Below the pieces are notes generated by a model. That model saw only the letters and a list, made by a program, of their open reading frames with translations, searched no databases and was not told where the DNA came from. The position numbers and the translations under genes are program-made. A stretch of 24,807 bases of DNA from assembly GCA_004352715.1 (NCBI GenBank), contig SCFE01000007.1, positions 568,956 to 593,762 on the forward strand, written 5' to 3'. This DNA comes from Hofstenia miamia (lineage: Eukaryota > Xenacoelomorpha > Acoela). Below are positions 10,021 through 19,378 of this stretch, piece by piece. The stretch's first letter is position 1. Every line of letters begins with the position of its first letter.

Positions 10021-10035
10021 CTGTCATGGTCGCCA
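10021..10035 (-). other. Primer-binding site matching tRNA-Arg
   Basis: Minus-strand TGGCGACCATGACAG starts directly at the LTR C edge and begins with the obligatory TGG. From memory of animal tRNA-Arg(UCG), whose 3' end pairs with TGGCGACCGTGACAG, there is one mismatch, a G-to-A change in the CpG. This fixes LTR C as the 5' LTR of internal 1 and supports a 412/mdg1-type priming habit. The 180 bp between here and the gag ATG is leader with nothing else visible. Confidence 0.72.
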
Positions 10036-11165
10036 TGTAACATCCTCTACCAGGCATTCTTACTGTTTGTCCTTCATTACTATATAACATGGGTTGTATA
10101 TTTGTGGGTAGGGATTTACTAACTTGATACTGCTTTAGCTTTTGTGTATTTCTGTTACCTCAACTTAAAAAGATTTAACTGTTCACTATTTAGGTGATGA
10201 AGCCACACAGCATTTTCTCCAACAATCTATTGTGGGCATCTGCTGAAAGCCCAGTTTCACTTGTACACCAAGGATCCATTTGGTTGAGTTGCACTTCTCA
10301 GCTCAATGATGTAACTTATATGTACCTTATCCTAGCTTGGTGTATATCTACACAAGACACAATTCAACTTAGTCTCTCTTTTGTAAAAGTGTTTTAGGTT
10401 AATTCAACCTGACTTGTTACTAGCTGCTCTATAAATATTACATGTAGCCATTACTGAAATATATTGGCTTTAATAACTAGTTTAATATTTAGCAGATTTC
10501 TAACTTACATTTAATAGTTACTACATGCACAGTCTCATTATTGGTCAAATTATAATGAATAATTTGGATCTAAAATAATATAGATATAATTCCTAAGTTT
10601 CAGCTCTCCAACCATATTTTGAATTTATTATATTTAATACATGTAGTAAATGATTGGCAGTCAACTAAATGAGAATAAAACCCCTATACCTAACTTATGT
10701 GCACTTTCATGATCTGGCACAATGACCCTAGAATTGATCTCATGATAGATCCAGACCATTACTAAATGCAACCTGTTTAGCTTGACATTGCACTAAATGC
10801 TCAAACTGTATTAAAGAAATAATATAAGAATTCCAAATGAATTTCTTTATCAATTGCTTACAGTGAATTTAATCTATTTATAGTATTTTGGAAAAGTACC
10901 TGTTGATTTCAAATTTAAACTGTTTGTCTGTCAAGATGGTGGCTAAAAATAATGGAAGCCACTTTGCACCCTTGGTTTTGACAAAAATATTATTATTAGC
11001 AGATACTAATCTCTAATTAATGACACTTGTTCTTGCTTAGTTGCATAATACAAATTTAATCTAAATTGATCATATAATTTTGTGTTTTTAATCATAATTG
11101 TTTTTGATCTTATTCTTCTTCTCAATCAATGTTAGCAGCTTTAAATTACTTTGGATGATGCTACA
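10036..11165 (-). mobile_element. LTR C, shared by elements 1 and 2
   Basis: 1,130 bp, starting TGTAACATCC and ending GGATGATGCTACA, full length against LTR A. On its left it is followed by a PBS, so it is the 5' LTR of internal 1. On its right it is preceded by a polypurine tract, so it is also the 3' LTR of internal 2. One LTR serving both internal regions is the product expected of LTR-LTR recombination or tandem integration. It has almost no CpG. Confidence 0.87.
10874..10882 (-). promoter_or_regulatory. LTR C TATA box
   Basis: Minus-strand TATAAATAG, 283 bases inside the right edge, exactly as in LTR D. Confidence 0.55.
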
Positions 11166-12230
11166 CACCCTCCTCAGCTGGCATTAATTTTAGCACAGCT
11201 TGCTCTCCATGTACTAAGGTGTCTGCTTTCTGTATTATCAATTCCACCTCTTGATCTTCCCATTTAGTTTTTTCAAATTCAGATTGCTTAGTCATTTTTA
11301 AGACTGCCTCTCTTTCTGTGGTTACTGTAGTCTCATATTTTTTCTTGCTTCTCTTATGTTCTCTGCTACTGGTGTTATTTCTCACAACTTGTTGATCTTT
11401 CTTGAGAATTTGTCATAGTATTTTTGGTAGATTTGTATTCCCTTGATTCCTATAATCATCACATTCTATCATTACTCTCACTTCCTCCTTCATGTTTACA
11501 TATGATTTATATTCATGTAAGAAGGCTTTGGCAACTTTGACCTCCTTTCTCAGTGTCCATGATGGGAGGATCATTGTTATTTATATCATTTCCAGCAGCA
11601 TGCATATTAAGATTTTCATTTCAATCTGTCTTTCTATCTCTTTATAAGGGCCCTTTTTTATTGGCACTGTTTTTAGACCTATTGTGGCAGGGTAGTTCAT
11701 TTTTCCATCTGTGATCATGTTCCAGAATGCTTGTGTCAATCCTCTCCTGCTCAGCTTTAATTGTGTTTCTTCTTTTATATCTGCTCTCAAGGTTATGCAT
11801 TCAACATCCATCTCCAGTTGGTTGTACAGTTTGAGTAACTCTTCCAGTTCTGTTCTTGTAAATGCCTCTGTGAATATTAGTTTCATTGTTTCAACTCTCT
11901 GTTACTCTTTTATGCTTTGATAGCTGCTTTCTTTGATTTCCTTAGATTCTTTTGTCACCTTAATTTTGACTAGGAAGCATTTTTCAGGTGTATCTATTCA
12001 CTTGTTTGTTCTAGCTGGGCTCACTTCTCCCCACTTTTTGATATTTATCCTATTGATTGTCTGTTTAGTTTTGGGAGACAGTAATAGTTGCAAGGATGTT
12101 AGCAGTTCCTCCTCTTCCATTTTACAGACTTCCACTGGTTCAGCTATCCCACCTTTCTTCATCCTTTCTGTGCTCTTAATTATTTTAGTGAATGTGCATT
12201 ATGGACTGTCTGACTTGTACCTTTCCATTT
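11161..12230 (-). pseudogene. Third ORF of element 2, C-terminal remnant
   Basis: Homologous to the third ORF of element 1: MKLIFTEAFTRTELEELL and NYPATIGL recur with few changes. The stretch 11886-11581 and the tail 11385-11161 are open, with breaks between. The tail keeps TTEREAVLKMTK, FEKTKWEDQEVE and VHGEQAVLKL and reads through the polypurine tract as PAEEGV to a TAG at 11161-11163, inside LTR C. Part of the middle (the LFSGVNN region) is deleted compared with element 1. The upstream end at about 12230 is fused to protease sequence by a large deletion. The function is unknown. Confidence 0.75.
11166..11178 (-). other. Polypurine tract of element 2
   Basis: Minus-strand GCTGAGGAGGGTG abuts LTR C. 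It also encodes the last residues of the third ORF. Confidence 0.72.
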
Positions 12231-12600
12231 TTTTGTCAGGAAGTCATCACCTAGTATGACCTCATATGGTAACAGGTTGCTATGTGTGTCCACCACCAGT
12301 AATGATTGATGGAATGTCATGTTAGCTATCTTCATTTGCACCAAATTTATCATTCATTTTGTGTCAATATATTCTCCTGATGTGTTGATTAATTGTTTAT
12401 TGCAGCTATTCAAGTCTTTGCTTTTGAAACCTAGTTTTGTTACACACTCTTCAGTAATTATTGAAGTTGCTGCTCCTGTACCAATTGTTGCTTTCATCAT
12501 TACACTGTTAATCATTATTGTTATCAAATTTATGTTATCCAAATTCATCAGGATCATAATAGTTGCAAAGTTTTTATGAGTAAGTGCTGTAGTTAGTTTT
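12231..12600 (-). pseudogene. pol: Protease of element 2, catalytic Asp lost, 3' end cut by deletion
   Basis: The open stretch 12557-12354 contains the retropepsin active-site neighbourhood but reads TIGTGAATSII. The catalytic Asp of the DTGA motif is Gly (codon 12480-12482; motif 12471-12482). The remainder to 12231 corresponds to the region before VILGNDFF in element 1. There the sequence jumps straight into the third ORF at a shared TCCATTT (12224-12230). All of RT, RNase H and integrase are therefore missing, and this copy could only have moved with enzymes supplied by another element, if at all. Confidence 0.78.
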
Positions 12601-13655
12601 CCAACTCTTTGTTGGTCTGTGATACTTCATTCATTTCATTTTCCAAGTCTATCAGATCCTTGTCTTCCTAATAAGCTTCCTTGTCTCCAATTATATTTAT
12701 CTGTTTGGTGCAATCAGGTTTCTTATGACCCTTCTGTCCACAACTGTAGCATTTAACATCTTTTTCTATCACTTTGTTTGCCTTCCCATCCTTTCCTTTG
12801 ATTTTTGTAATTTTTTCTGGGTCATTCTCACCATATGGCTTGTTTGGGGTCATGGTTTTAGATTAGTTGTCCATGCTGGTGCCTCCCTATGCCAGGCTGC
12901 TTTCTTGTAAATCTGTGTGTAGTTTTTTATCATTGCTTGGATGTTGACTTCTTTTTGGATCATCTTTTCTAGTTTATAACCCACATTGGATTTGATTTCA
13001 AATTGTGTCCTGATGCTCAATGGCATCCCTCTGCAGATGTATGAAAACAGATTGTATTTTGATTATCTGTTCTCTCTTAAACTTAACATCACCATCTGCT
13101 TGACCTGTTGAATGTAGTTTCCAATGTCATCACTCTTTTTCATCTTTGTAGCATTTAGAATAATTTGATACTGATTCTTGAAACTCTCATTATCATAGTA
13201 ATCTATAAAATCCCCTATCAGTAGTTTGTAGTTCTTTTTTGTGTCTGTGTCCAGTAGCAAATAATGCTGGTATGCTGTTCATGTAAGGTATAGATGGAGT
13301 CTTGCTGCTACTGCTGCTGCTGCTTCCTGGTTTACTTTCCTTTCTGCCATGGTGATTTCAAACATCTGCAACCATTCAATGAATGTTGGGTTGTACCCAT
13401 CTACTTTCCCATTGTATTGAAGTAGTATTGCCTTGCAGGGCATGGTATTGTTGGTTCTGTTTTGCAGTAGTATTGAGCTTTCATATTTCAGTCTATTATG
13501 CTTTTTAATTGTTTCTTCACCTTGTAATTGTTTGGTCACTGCCCTCATGATTTCATTTCTGTTTGTCTTCATCCAGTTCTTCATCAAGTTCTTTGTAACT
13601 TGCTCTTTTGTTTGCCATCATGGATGGTGCTTGCAACTCATTTTCTTTAATTAAT
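12601..13655 (-). pseudogene. gag: gag of element 2, N-terminus missing
   Basis: Covers the capsid-like region and nucleocapsid only. MPCKAILLQYNGKVDGYNPT and a poly-Ala stretch lie in 13587-13279, then LLLDTDTKKNYKLLIGDF (13260-13063), and then a well-preserved zinc knuckle CYSCGQKGHKKPDC (CX2CX4HX4C) in the open stretch 12853-12668. About 690 bp encoding the N-terminal and coiled-coil parts, plus leader, PBS and the first 140 bp of the LTR, are deleted between 13655 and LTR D. The frame has several stops and shifts. No LTR sits between gag and protease here, which shows that LTR B in element 1 is an insertion. Confidence 0.83.
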
Positions 13656-13675
13656 AGACATTATTGTGAACACAA

Positions 13676-14634
13676 TTTAGGTGATGAAGCCTTGCAGCAT
13701 CTCTTCTAATCATTGGTAACTGGGTATCTGTCCAAGGCCAATCTCCACTTCCAGTATTACATGCTTGTATATGATCCAGTTGGTTGAGTTCCACTTCTCA
13801 GCTCATTGATACAACTTATGTGAACCCCATCCTAGCTCAGTGTATTCTCAAGACAAGACACAACTCAACTTAATCTCTATTTTTAAAAGTGTTTCATGTA
13901 CTTGCAACCTGAATTGTTACTAGCTGTGTAGTTAATATTATGTATAGCCATTACCAAAATATATTGGCTTTAATAAACTAATAACTGATACATGCTTGGT
14001 CACATTATCAGTTGCATTATCATCATCAATTTGGATCTAGAATAATATAGATACAAATCCCTACATTTGGCTTGCTAGCCTTATTCTGAGTTTGTTATTT
14101 CTAATACATGTGAGATAATGATTGGTAGTCAGCTAAATGAGAATAAAAACCCCTATTCCTAACTTAAGTTCACTTTCAAGGCTTGGCAGAAGGAACTTAG
14201 AATCATTCTGATAATGTATCCAAACCACTAATAAACACAACTCATTTAGCTTGACATTCTATTAAATAATCAAACCATATCAAGAAGATAATATAAGAAT
14301 TCTAAATGAATTTCTTTATCAATTGCTTACAATGAATTTAATCTATTTATAGTATTTTTGGAAAAGTACCTGTTGATTTCAAATTTAAACTGTTTGTCTG
14401 CCAAGATGGTGGCTAAAAATAATGGAAGCAACTTTGCCCCCTTGGTTTTGACAAAAGTATTATCAACACATACTAATCTCTCATAATTGACACTTGTTTT
14501 TACTTGGTTGCATAACACAAATGAATCTAAACTGATCATATAATTTTACAATATTTTTTAATCATAATTTGTCTTTGATCTTATTCTCCTTTCAAATTAA
14601 CATTAGCAGCTTCATTAATTTGGATGATGCTACA
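13676..14634 (-). mobile_element. LTR D, 5' LTR of element 2, truncated
   Basis: 959 bp, lacking the first 140 bp of the full LTR. It enters at ATTTAGGTGATGAAG, equivalent to position 330 of LTR A, and ends GGATGATGCTACA. No PBS remains on its left. The outer 400 bp (14230-14634) is strikingly close to LTR A, while the inner 550 bp is clearly more diverged, so the copy looks mosaic. The bases after it (GTAA) match the bases before LTR A. Confidence 0.83.
14343..14351 (-). promoter_or_regulatory. LTR D TATA box
   Basis: Minus-strand TATAAATAG, 283 bases inside the right edge. As the outermost 5' LTR of the tandem complex, this would have been its main promoter. Confidence 0.55.
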
Positions 14635-14699
14635 GTAATCAAGGAATCTCTACAAGAAGCTCAGCTCATAATGCTGTTGGATAATATCTTTCTGTTATT

Positions 14700-15690
14700 C
14701 ATGAATCCTGACAGATGTTGAGGATTTGAGTGATTTGAAGATGATTGGGTGATTGACTCAAATTTTCACATTCAGAATTCAGTGATTGACAGTCCTTGTC
14801 TAATTCATTGGTATGATAACAATTGAGGCATCATTTCTTGACATTTTGGTTTGACTTCAGCTTTGAATGAGCTCCAATAAAGTTCTATTGGATTCAATAA
14901 AATGAATATAAGATTTGCACATCATCATTCTTGTGAACCACAATTTCCACCTGAGCATGTGCTGGGCATTATGCAGGATAATTGTCAGTTGATTTAATCC
15001 ATCTTCAATGCATTGGTCAATTAACTCATGGATCCATTGGTTTCACATTTCAGCATTGTATGATCCTTGCTTTGTTGTGAATTTAATTATTTGTGTTGTT
15101 GTCATAGCAGTAATGCAATGAAGGTTTGCTCCTTTGCAAGACAGCTGTATAATTTTTGCCCTTGTTCTAATTCTAGAGCAACCTTCCATTCAATTACAAA
15201 AGAGATTAAAGTTGCTTTCATCAAGCCAAATTATGATGTGCCCCTGATATTAATGATCAAGTAGCTTCTCAACATAAGTTCTTTATTTATAGCTGAGTTA
15301 ATGTTGGTTGGTTGAGGTCTCAGCTTCTTCACTGTAATCAATTGGCAATCAAGCTTTACTGTGCTGTTGCACACTTTATACTCTAAAATTATCAAATAGT
15401 CATTGTCAAAACACATTTCAATGTCAGTGTAGGATCCTCATCAGTCTATTCAACAATTGCTTCAATTATCTCAGGTTGCTTTTTTGAGAAAATGAGTCCA
15501 CCTTTTTTCTCTGGATCAAATGCCATTCTCTTAATCCATTCTGTTGCTGACTTTTCTTTGAGTGCAATTCCATGCCAATCACTTCCATCCATGTAGGCAT
15601 TGATAACTGTTTTATGATACACAGATGTGTGCAACTTATAGTGCCCATTATGTGCACCAGTTTGATTGTATTGTTCTCAAGACATTCCTA
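14700..15690 (-). pseudogene. IS630/Tc1-like DDE transposase relic
   Basis: Cut-and-paste DNA transposase of the Tc1/IS630 superfamily, badly decayed. Pieces from N to C on the minus strand: a DNA-binding part with AYMDGSDWHGIALKEKSATE and WIKRM, then KKGGLIFSKKQPEIIEAIVE, then a linker with DCQLITVKKLRPQP. The catalytic core opens with IIIWLDESNFNLF, whose first Asp codon is 15220-15222. The second motif reads IILHNAQHM where DNAP is usual, so His (14971-14973) replaces the second catalytic Asp. The last motif LNPIE, with the Glu codon at 14883-14885, is in another frame. Stops and frameshifts separate the pieces. I found no convincing terminal inverted repeats. The identification rests on motif order and is known from the family, not from a search. 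Confidence 0.75.
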
Positions 15691-15696
15691 AGAGTA

Positions 15697-15945
15697 TTAT
15701 GCAGTTGTTGACACAATGTCTTTATCAAATACTGTCAGTATGACAAACATAGTGTAGTCACATTCTGATTGGTTGTTTCTATTTATTGTCTTTAAATAAG
15801 CTTTATTATTTGATGATGCTATAGTTATGAAACATAATAAACAATAAAAAATGACAAAGATTTGTGCTCCATTTTTTGTATAATAGATGGATAGGAGATA
15901 CTTGTACATGGATATGAAATACAAAAGAAAGTTTTAAAAAAAAGG
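15697..15945. other. AT-rich spacer
   Basis: Between the transposase relic and the 21/22-bp array. A short minus-strand open stretch (15924-15697) has no recognisable feature and is probably chance. Confidence 0.5.
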
Positions 15946-16145
15946 ATGAAAATGATTTCCTTTAAATTGAAATTGCTTTTCATTTAAATGAAAATGAATT
16001 TCATATAAATGAAAATTTATTTCCATTAGTATGAAAATGGATTCCATAAATATGAAATTGTTTTCCCACAAGAATGAAAATGGATTTCATTAGTATGAAA
16101 ATGCTTTTTCACTAATATGAAAAAGAATTTCAAAAGAATGAAACC
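15946..16145. repeat. Ten-unit tandem array with 21/22-bp alternating period
   Basis: ATGAAA (or a one-base variant) recurs at 15946, 15967, 15988, 16009, 16031, 16052, 16074, 16095, 16117 and 16138. Steps alternate 21 and 22, so a 43-bp dimer repeats. Most units carry a short inverted repeat of TTTCAT and ATGAAA; the one around TTTTCATTTAAATGAAAA is a perfect palindrome. It is not coding because the step is not a multiple of three. Confidence 0.85.
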
Positions 16146-17240
16146 ACCCTGCAGAATGTATAGTTTTATATGATTCTTTCTTAAAGGTTATCAATATCAG
16201 GTAAGATGAGTGTGGTCATTCTTCCCTAACACAATCTCCTGTTTACTTTTGAATGAAATCAACCTGCAAAAGGTATACAGCCCCAATTAAGATAAAGAAT
16301 AAAGAAGCCCTAACTCTTGGTTGAAATCAGTTAACCTAAGTGCTTAGTTAAATAACTTAAACTCAATGCATTTCTCATCTTGTGCAATTTAAGTGAAAGC
16401 AATAATAACAATTTTCATCATGAATGAAAAGCAGTACAACAACCTTAACTGTACACCTAACCTAAGTTAAAGGAAAGTAAACCAGCCAAATCATGCCATG
16501 TCTGGGTGCCCTTTAACTATGCAGTTAAAATTTAGAAACACATAATTTAATAAAATAGTAAGTCAAAGATAAAAAGTAAAAAACAAATTTACTGATAATA
16601 AATTGAAGAAGAATATAATGAACAAATCACTCATATATATATACTGTAGAGTCACTTGGAGCCCTTAATTTTACATTAGTTATTTAATGGCACTCTCTCT
16701 CTATCAATTTTGTGCTAATTATGATTCAATTCAGTGATTTTTGATAATTTTCAGTGTATACCAACTTAATTTTTGAATTTGTTATTTGTTGTCCCCTCAA
16801 TTAAGTTGGACGTGTAATTGCTCATTTGAATTGCAAGGGAATCAAGTGAATTTTGTAAATGGTAAACATTTACCTTTTTTGTATAAAAGTAGGGAAGACA
16901 TTTTAGCAAATGTCAAATAAATATTGTCTCACTGGATATCATTTGCCTTTTTATTTATTTTATATCACTAACCTATTTTAGCTTTAGGGAATAAGAACTT
17001 AACATTGATCAACTTGTACATGCACTTAAAACAACACTATGCAAATATAATATGCTGTTGTCATACAAGAATACATGGCAATTACGACCAATGTTCATTT
17101 GTTTTGTTAGAATACAGGTCACTCTCAGCAATGGTAAACCTTTGCAACCTTCAGTCTACACTATGTGTTACCCAGTGCTGCTTGAGCTGCTAGACGTGCC
17201 CAGCAATTCTACAGGGTGACCCTGATGTGATACAGAACTG
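16146..17240. other. Non-coding AT-rich region
   Basis: No open frame with protein-like composition. It contains a short TA run near 16635. It also contains CACCTAACCTAAG-type words like those inside the LTRs, perhaps a very old LTR relic, and the promoter-like patch listed separately. Confidence 0.45.
16861..16921 (+). promoter_or_regulatory. Hairpin, TATA box and AATAAA cluster
   Basis: Within 61 bases lie an inverted repeat GGTAAA-CA-TTTACC (16861-16874), TATAAAA (16882-16888) and AATAAA (16916-16921). A TATA box followed closely by a polyadenylation signal is typical of a short LTR in plus orientation, and the plus-strand coding segment begins about 750 bases on. I could not find paired LTR ends or a primer-binding site, so it may equally be a host promoter or chance. 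Confidence 0.3.
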
Positions 17241-17642
17241 TTCTTGGTGTTTTCTTACTGTATTTGGTTTTGTTCTTTCCATTGGATGTGAGTCAGCTGG
17301 AATGGATTTCCCCTGACCACAATTTATTTCACCACCAATTGATGCACAACTCTACCTCATACATAATTCTACACTTTCAATTCTGTGATCTGAAGCCATT
17401 ACCAAGCCTTGATTGTTCTTACCTGTTCTTAGTGCCATATTGGCATTGTTTCATTATTCTAGTAACTGGAGTGATTGCTGTACCTATACCTCACTACTGT
17501 CTGTCAGTTGCTTTTTGTTTCTCCTATGCAGTTGGATGTCTCTCCTAGATTATTGGAATTGTTTTTGGAACCTTTTTCTTATTTTCACTTTTACTATTAC
17601 TTATTCTTGTTCTTATGGATATGGATTTTTCTATTTCTCATA
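17241..17642 (+). other. Possible 5' untranslated stretch of the plus-strand gene
   Basis: Pyrimidine-rich on the plus strand, with a run TTTTTGTTTCTCCTATGCAG ending at 17531 that looks like a splice acceptor. Open frames here give hydrophobic, Phe/Leu/Ser-rich peptides typical of translated non-coding pyrimidine tracts, so I do not call a gene. Confidence 0.3.
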
Positions 17643-18484
17643 ATGGGACCCCCCTCTGGGCATCCCCTGTGTGAGCATTGGCAGTCCAGACACTGCTCTC
17701 ACACAGTTGGATTTAATTATGTTGTTGTTTTACCTACACCTACCCCCACCAAATATGTTTCTGCTATGTCTACACCCTCCGAAGTTTTTCAGCAAGAGAT
17801 CCCCACTCCTGCTACCTCATTGAACCCGTTCACTTCATATATGCCATTGTTGCCTCCTCCAGAGTTACCAACAACTGAAGTTGAACAGCTTAGAGAAGCC
17901 CTTTCTGAGCAGATTTCTCAGTGCCACTCCTGTGAAGCCTGTCTTGATGCCCTGCAGGTAGAGCTACAACAACAAACCACTGCAGCCTGGCAGCATGAGA
18001 GATGCTTGCTCAATTTGATTTCTGCATTAGAGATGCAAGTTCAAGAACCTACCCCACATTCTCCACCAATCTTGTCAGGAGAACGTGAGTGTGTAACTTG
18101 TGCCTTCTTGACGCCCACTCTGAAAGATTTTCACGTATTATATCACAAATGCTTTCAGCTCACTTCTCCTGTGCTCCAGTAGCACCTACTATGACTCCAG
18201 TGACACTGCCATTTGTTACCCCCATTACCTCTTTTACAGTTGGAGGCCCTACATTCACCCAGTCAGCTCTTATGCAAGTTTTGATGTTAACCACCATAGT
18301 GATGCTGGGCCCTTGTATCCCAAGTGCAACAGTAGTGCCCACAGCACCTGTTAGTATAACAGTTACTCCAACTGCTATGATCACTTCACCTCCTCCTCTG
18401 ACTAACCCTATTGTAGAATCAGGCCAATCCGCCTTTAGTGTATTACTTGTAGAAAAACTATTACTTTTCTCAGAAAAACAATAA
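17643..18484 (+). pseudogene. Pro/Thr-rich coiled-coil protein, unknown, frameshifted (copy 1)
   Basis: Less AT-rich than its surroundings. The ATG at 17643 gives MGPPSGHPLCEHWQ, then a Pro/Thr-rich segment (VVVLPTPTPTKYVSAM, EIPTPATSLNPF), then a helical coiled-coil segment (EVEQLREALSEQISQ to SALEMQVQEPT, about 17875-18050) with a CHSCEACLD Cys cluster. That frame closes at 18182. A second overlapping frame continues with Pro/Thr/Val-rich sequence (APVAPTMTPVTLPFV) to TAA at 18484, so either there is one frameshift or an intron using the GTGAGT donor at 18085-18090. It resembles the N-terminal part of a Gag-like or scaffold protein, but I do not recognise it. The 3' flank to 18693 has another short basic open stretch that could be an exon. 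Confidence 0.4.
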
Positions 18485-18693
18485 GCAGAGTTGGCACTTT
18501 TCTAATTCTCTCCTTTACAATAAGTGTTTGGTTCATTAACTTAATTTAATATGTGTGAGCCCTTTTAGATACTTAACTTACTCCAACTTATTTAGGTAAA
18601 ACAGAGAAAGTGGAAGACAGGATCAACCCTCAAAGGTAAACATGCATATCCAGGAACTCATAGACCAGCTGCATCTACAAATGGAGCTGCAGT

Positions 18694-19378
18694 TGTAACG
18701 TAGAAACCATTGAAGGAATTGGTGTGTGAATAGCAAACTCAGTGCGATGGGATTTGCAACTACTTAAGAATTTATCACATTGATTGTTTTTGTTATTATG
18801 AATTTGTGTAAGAAACGAATTAATGCAACCAGGATGCTTGAGTAGCTTATTATTGAGCCTTACATGTAATAACCTTACATATATAGAAATAATTAATAGC
18901 CCTTGATACATGTAAACAATCAATGCCGCCTGCAGAAAGATATAGACGTAAGTCGGCCAGAGGTCTACTGTAAGAAACAATGAGCAACTTATTGTGACTA
19001 CTAAACAATCAATATGTAATAAAATATAAGTATATGATCTAAATAACATTAATTAACATTAAATCACCAATCATCATATAACATGATAAATAAATGAAGT
19101 TCAGCAATAGGAAAGTTAACATGTAAAACATAATAGTTGCAATCATAATAACAGGCAAGCAAAGACAAGTAGGAAAGCTATAATGGTAAAAAACTCCTAC
19201 ACCTAACTGTAACCTAAGAGCACACAAGGTAACTACAGCTGCCGCCCTCCCAGCTGTGGAATAGCTATTAGGAGGCTGCTCCAGCATACCTTTAACTGGA
19301 TGTGGGAACCACCATACAATTACCCTAGCTTGTAAACGTTTAGCTTTCCATTATACAAAATAACCTGACAAGAGAAAA
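18694..19378 (-). mobile_element. Third-family LTR, copy 1, cut at the N
   Basis: Starts TGTAACGTAG, identical to the left tip of the LTR at 20219, and runs 685 bp before being cut at the N. It carries the landmarks of this LTR group in order: TACATGTA words, CTCCTACACCTAA and TTTAGCTTTCCATTA. The right part, with the TATA box and the far tip, is missing. It interrupts the 3' flank of the plus-strand coding segment. Confidence 0.7.

Noticed and set aside
14622-15818. GATGATGCTACAGTAAT and GATGATGCTATAGTTAT as target or terminal repeats of the transposase
   Set aside because: The first is the tip of LTR D plus its flank, so the resemblance to the second is most likely chance.
15946-16145. CRISPR array
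   Set aside because: Repeats are directly adjacent and degenerate with no unique spacers, and the setting is a eukaryotic genome.
17264-17548. Plus-strand open frame with hydrophobic, membrane-like composition
   Set aside because: It lies in a pyrimidine-rich stretch that gives Phe/Leu/Ser in any frame, has no conserved block, and is not part of the duplicated gene segment.
18160-18384. Minus-strand open frame inside the Pro/Thr-rich region, present in both copies
   Set aside because: It is the complement of a Pro/Thr/Val-rich coding stretch; copies are identical only because the DNA is duplicated.
18675-19287. Minus-strand open frames inside the third-family LTR, repeated at 20200-20691
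   Set aside because: They lie within an LTR, start and end at no meaningful place, and have a leucine/isoleucine-rich chance composition.
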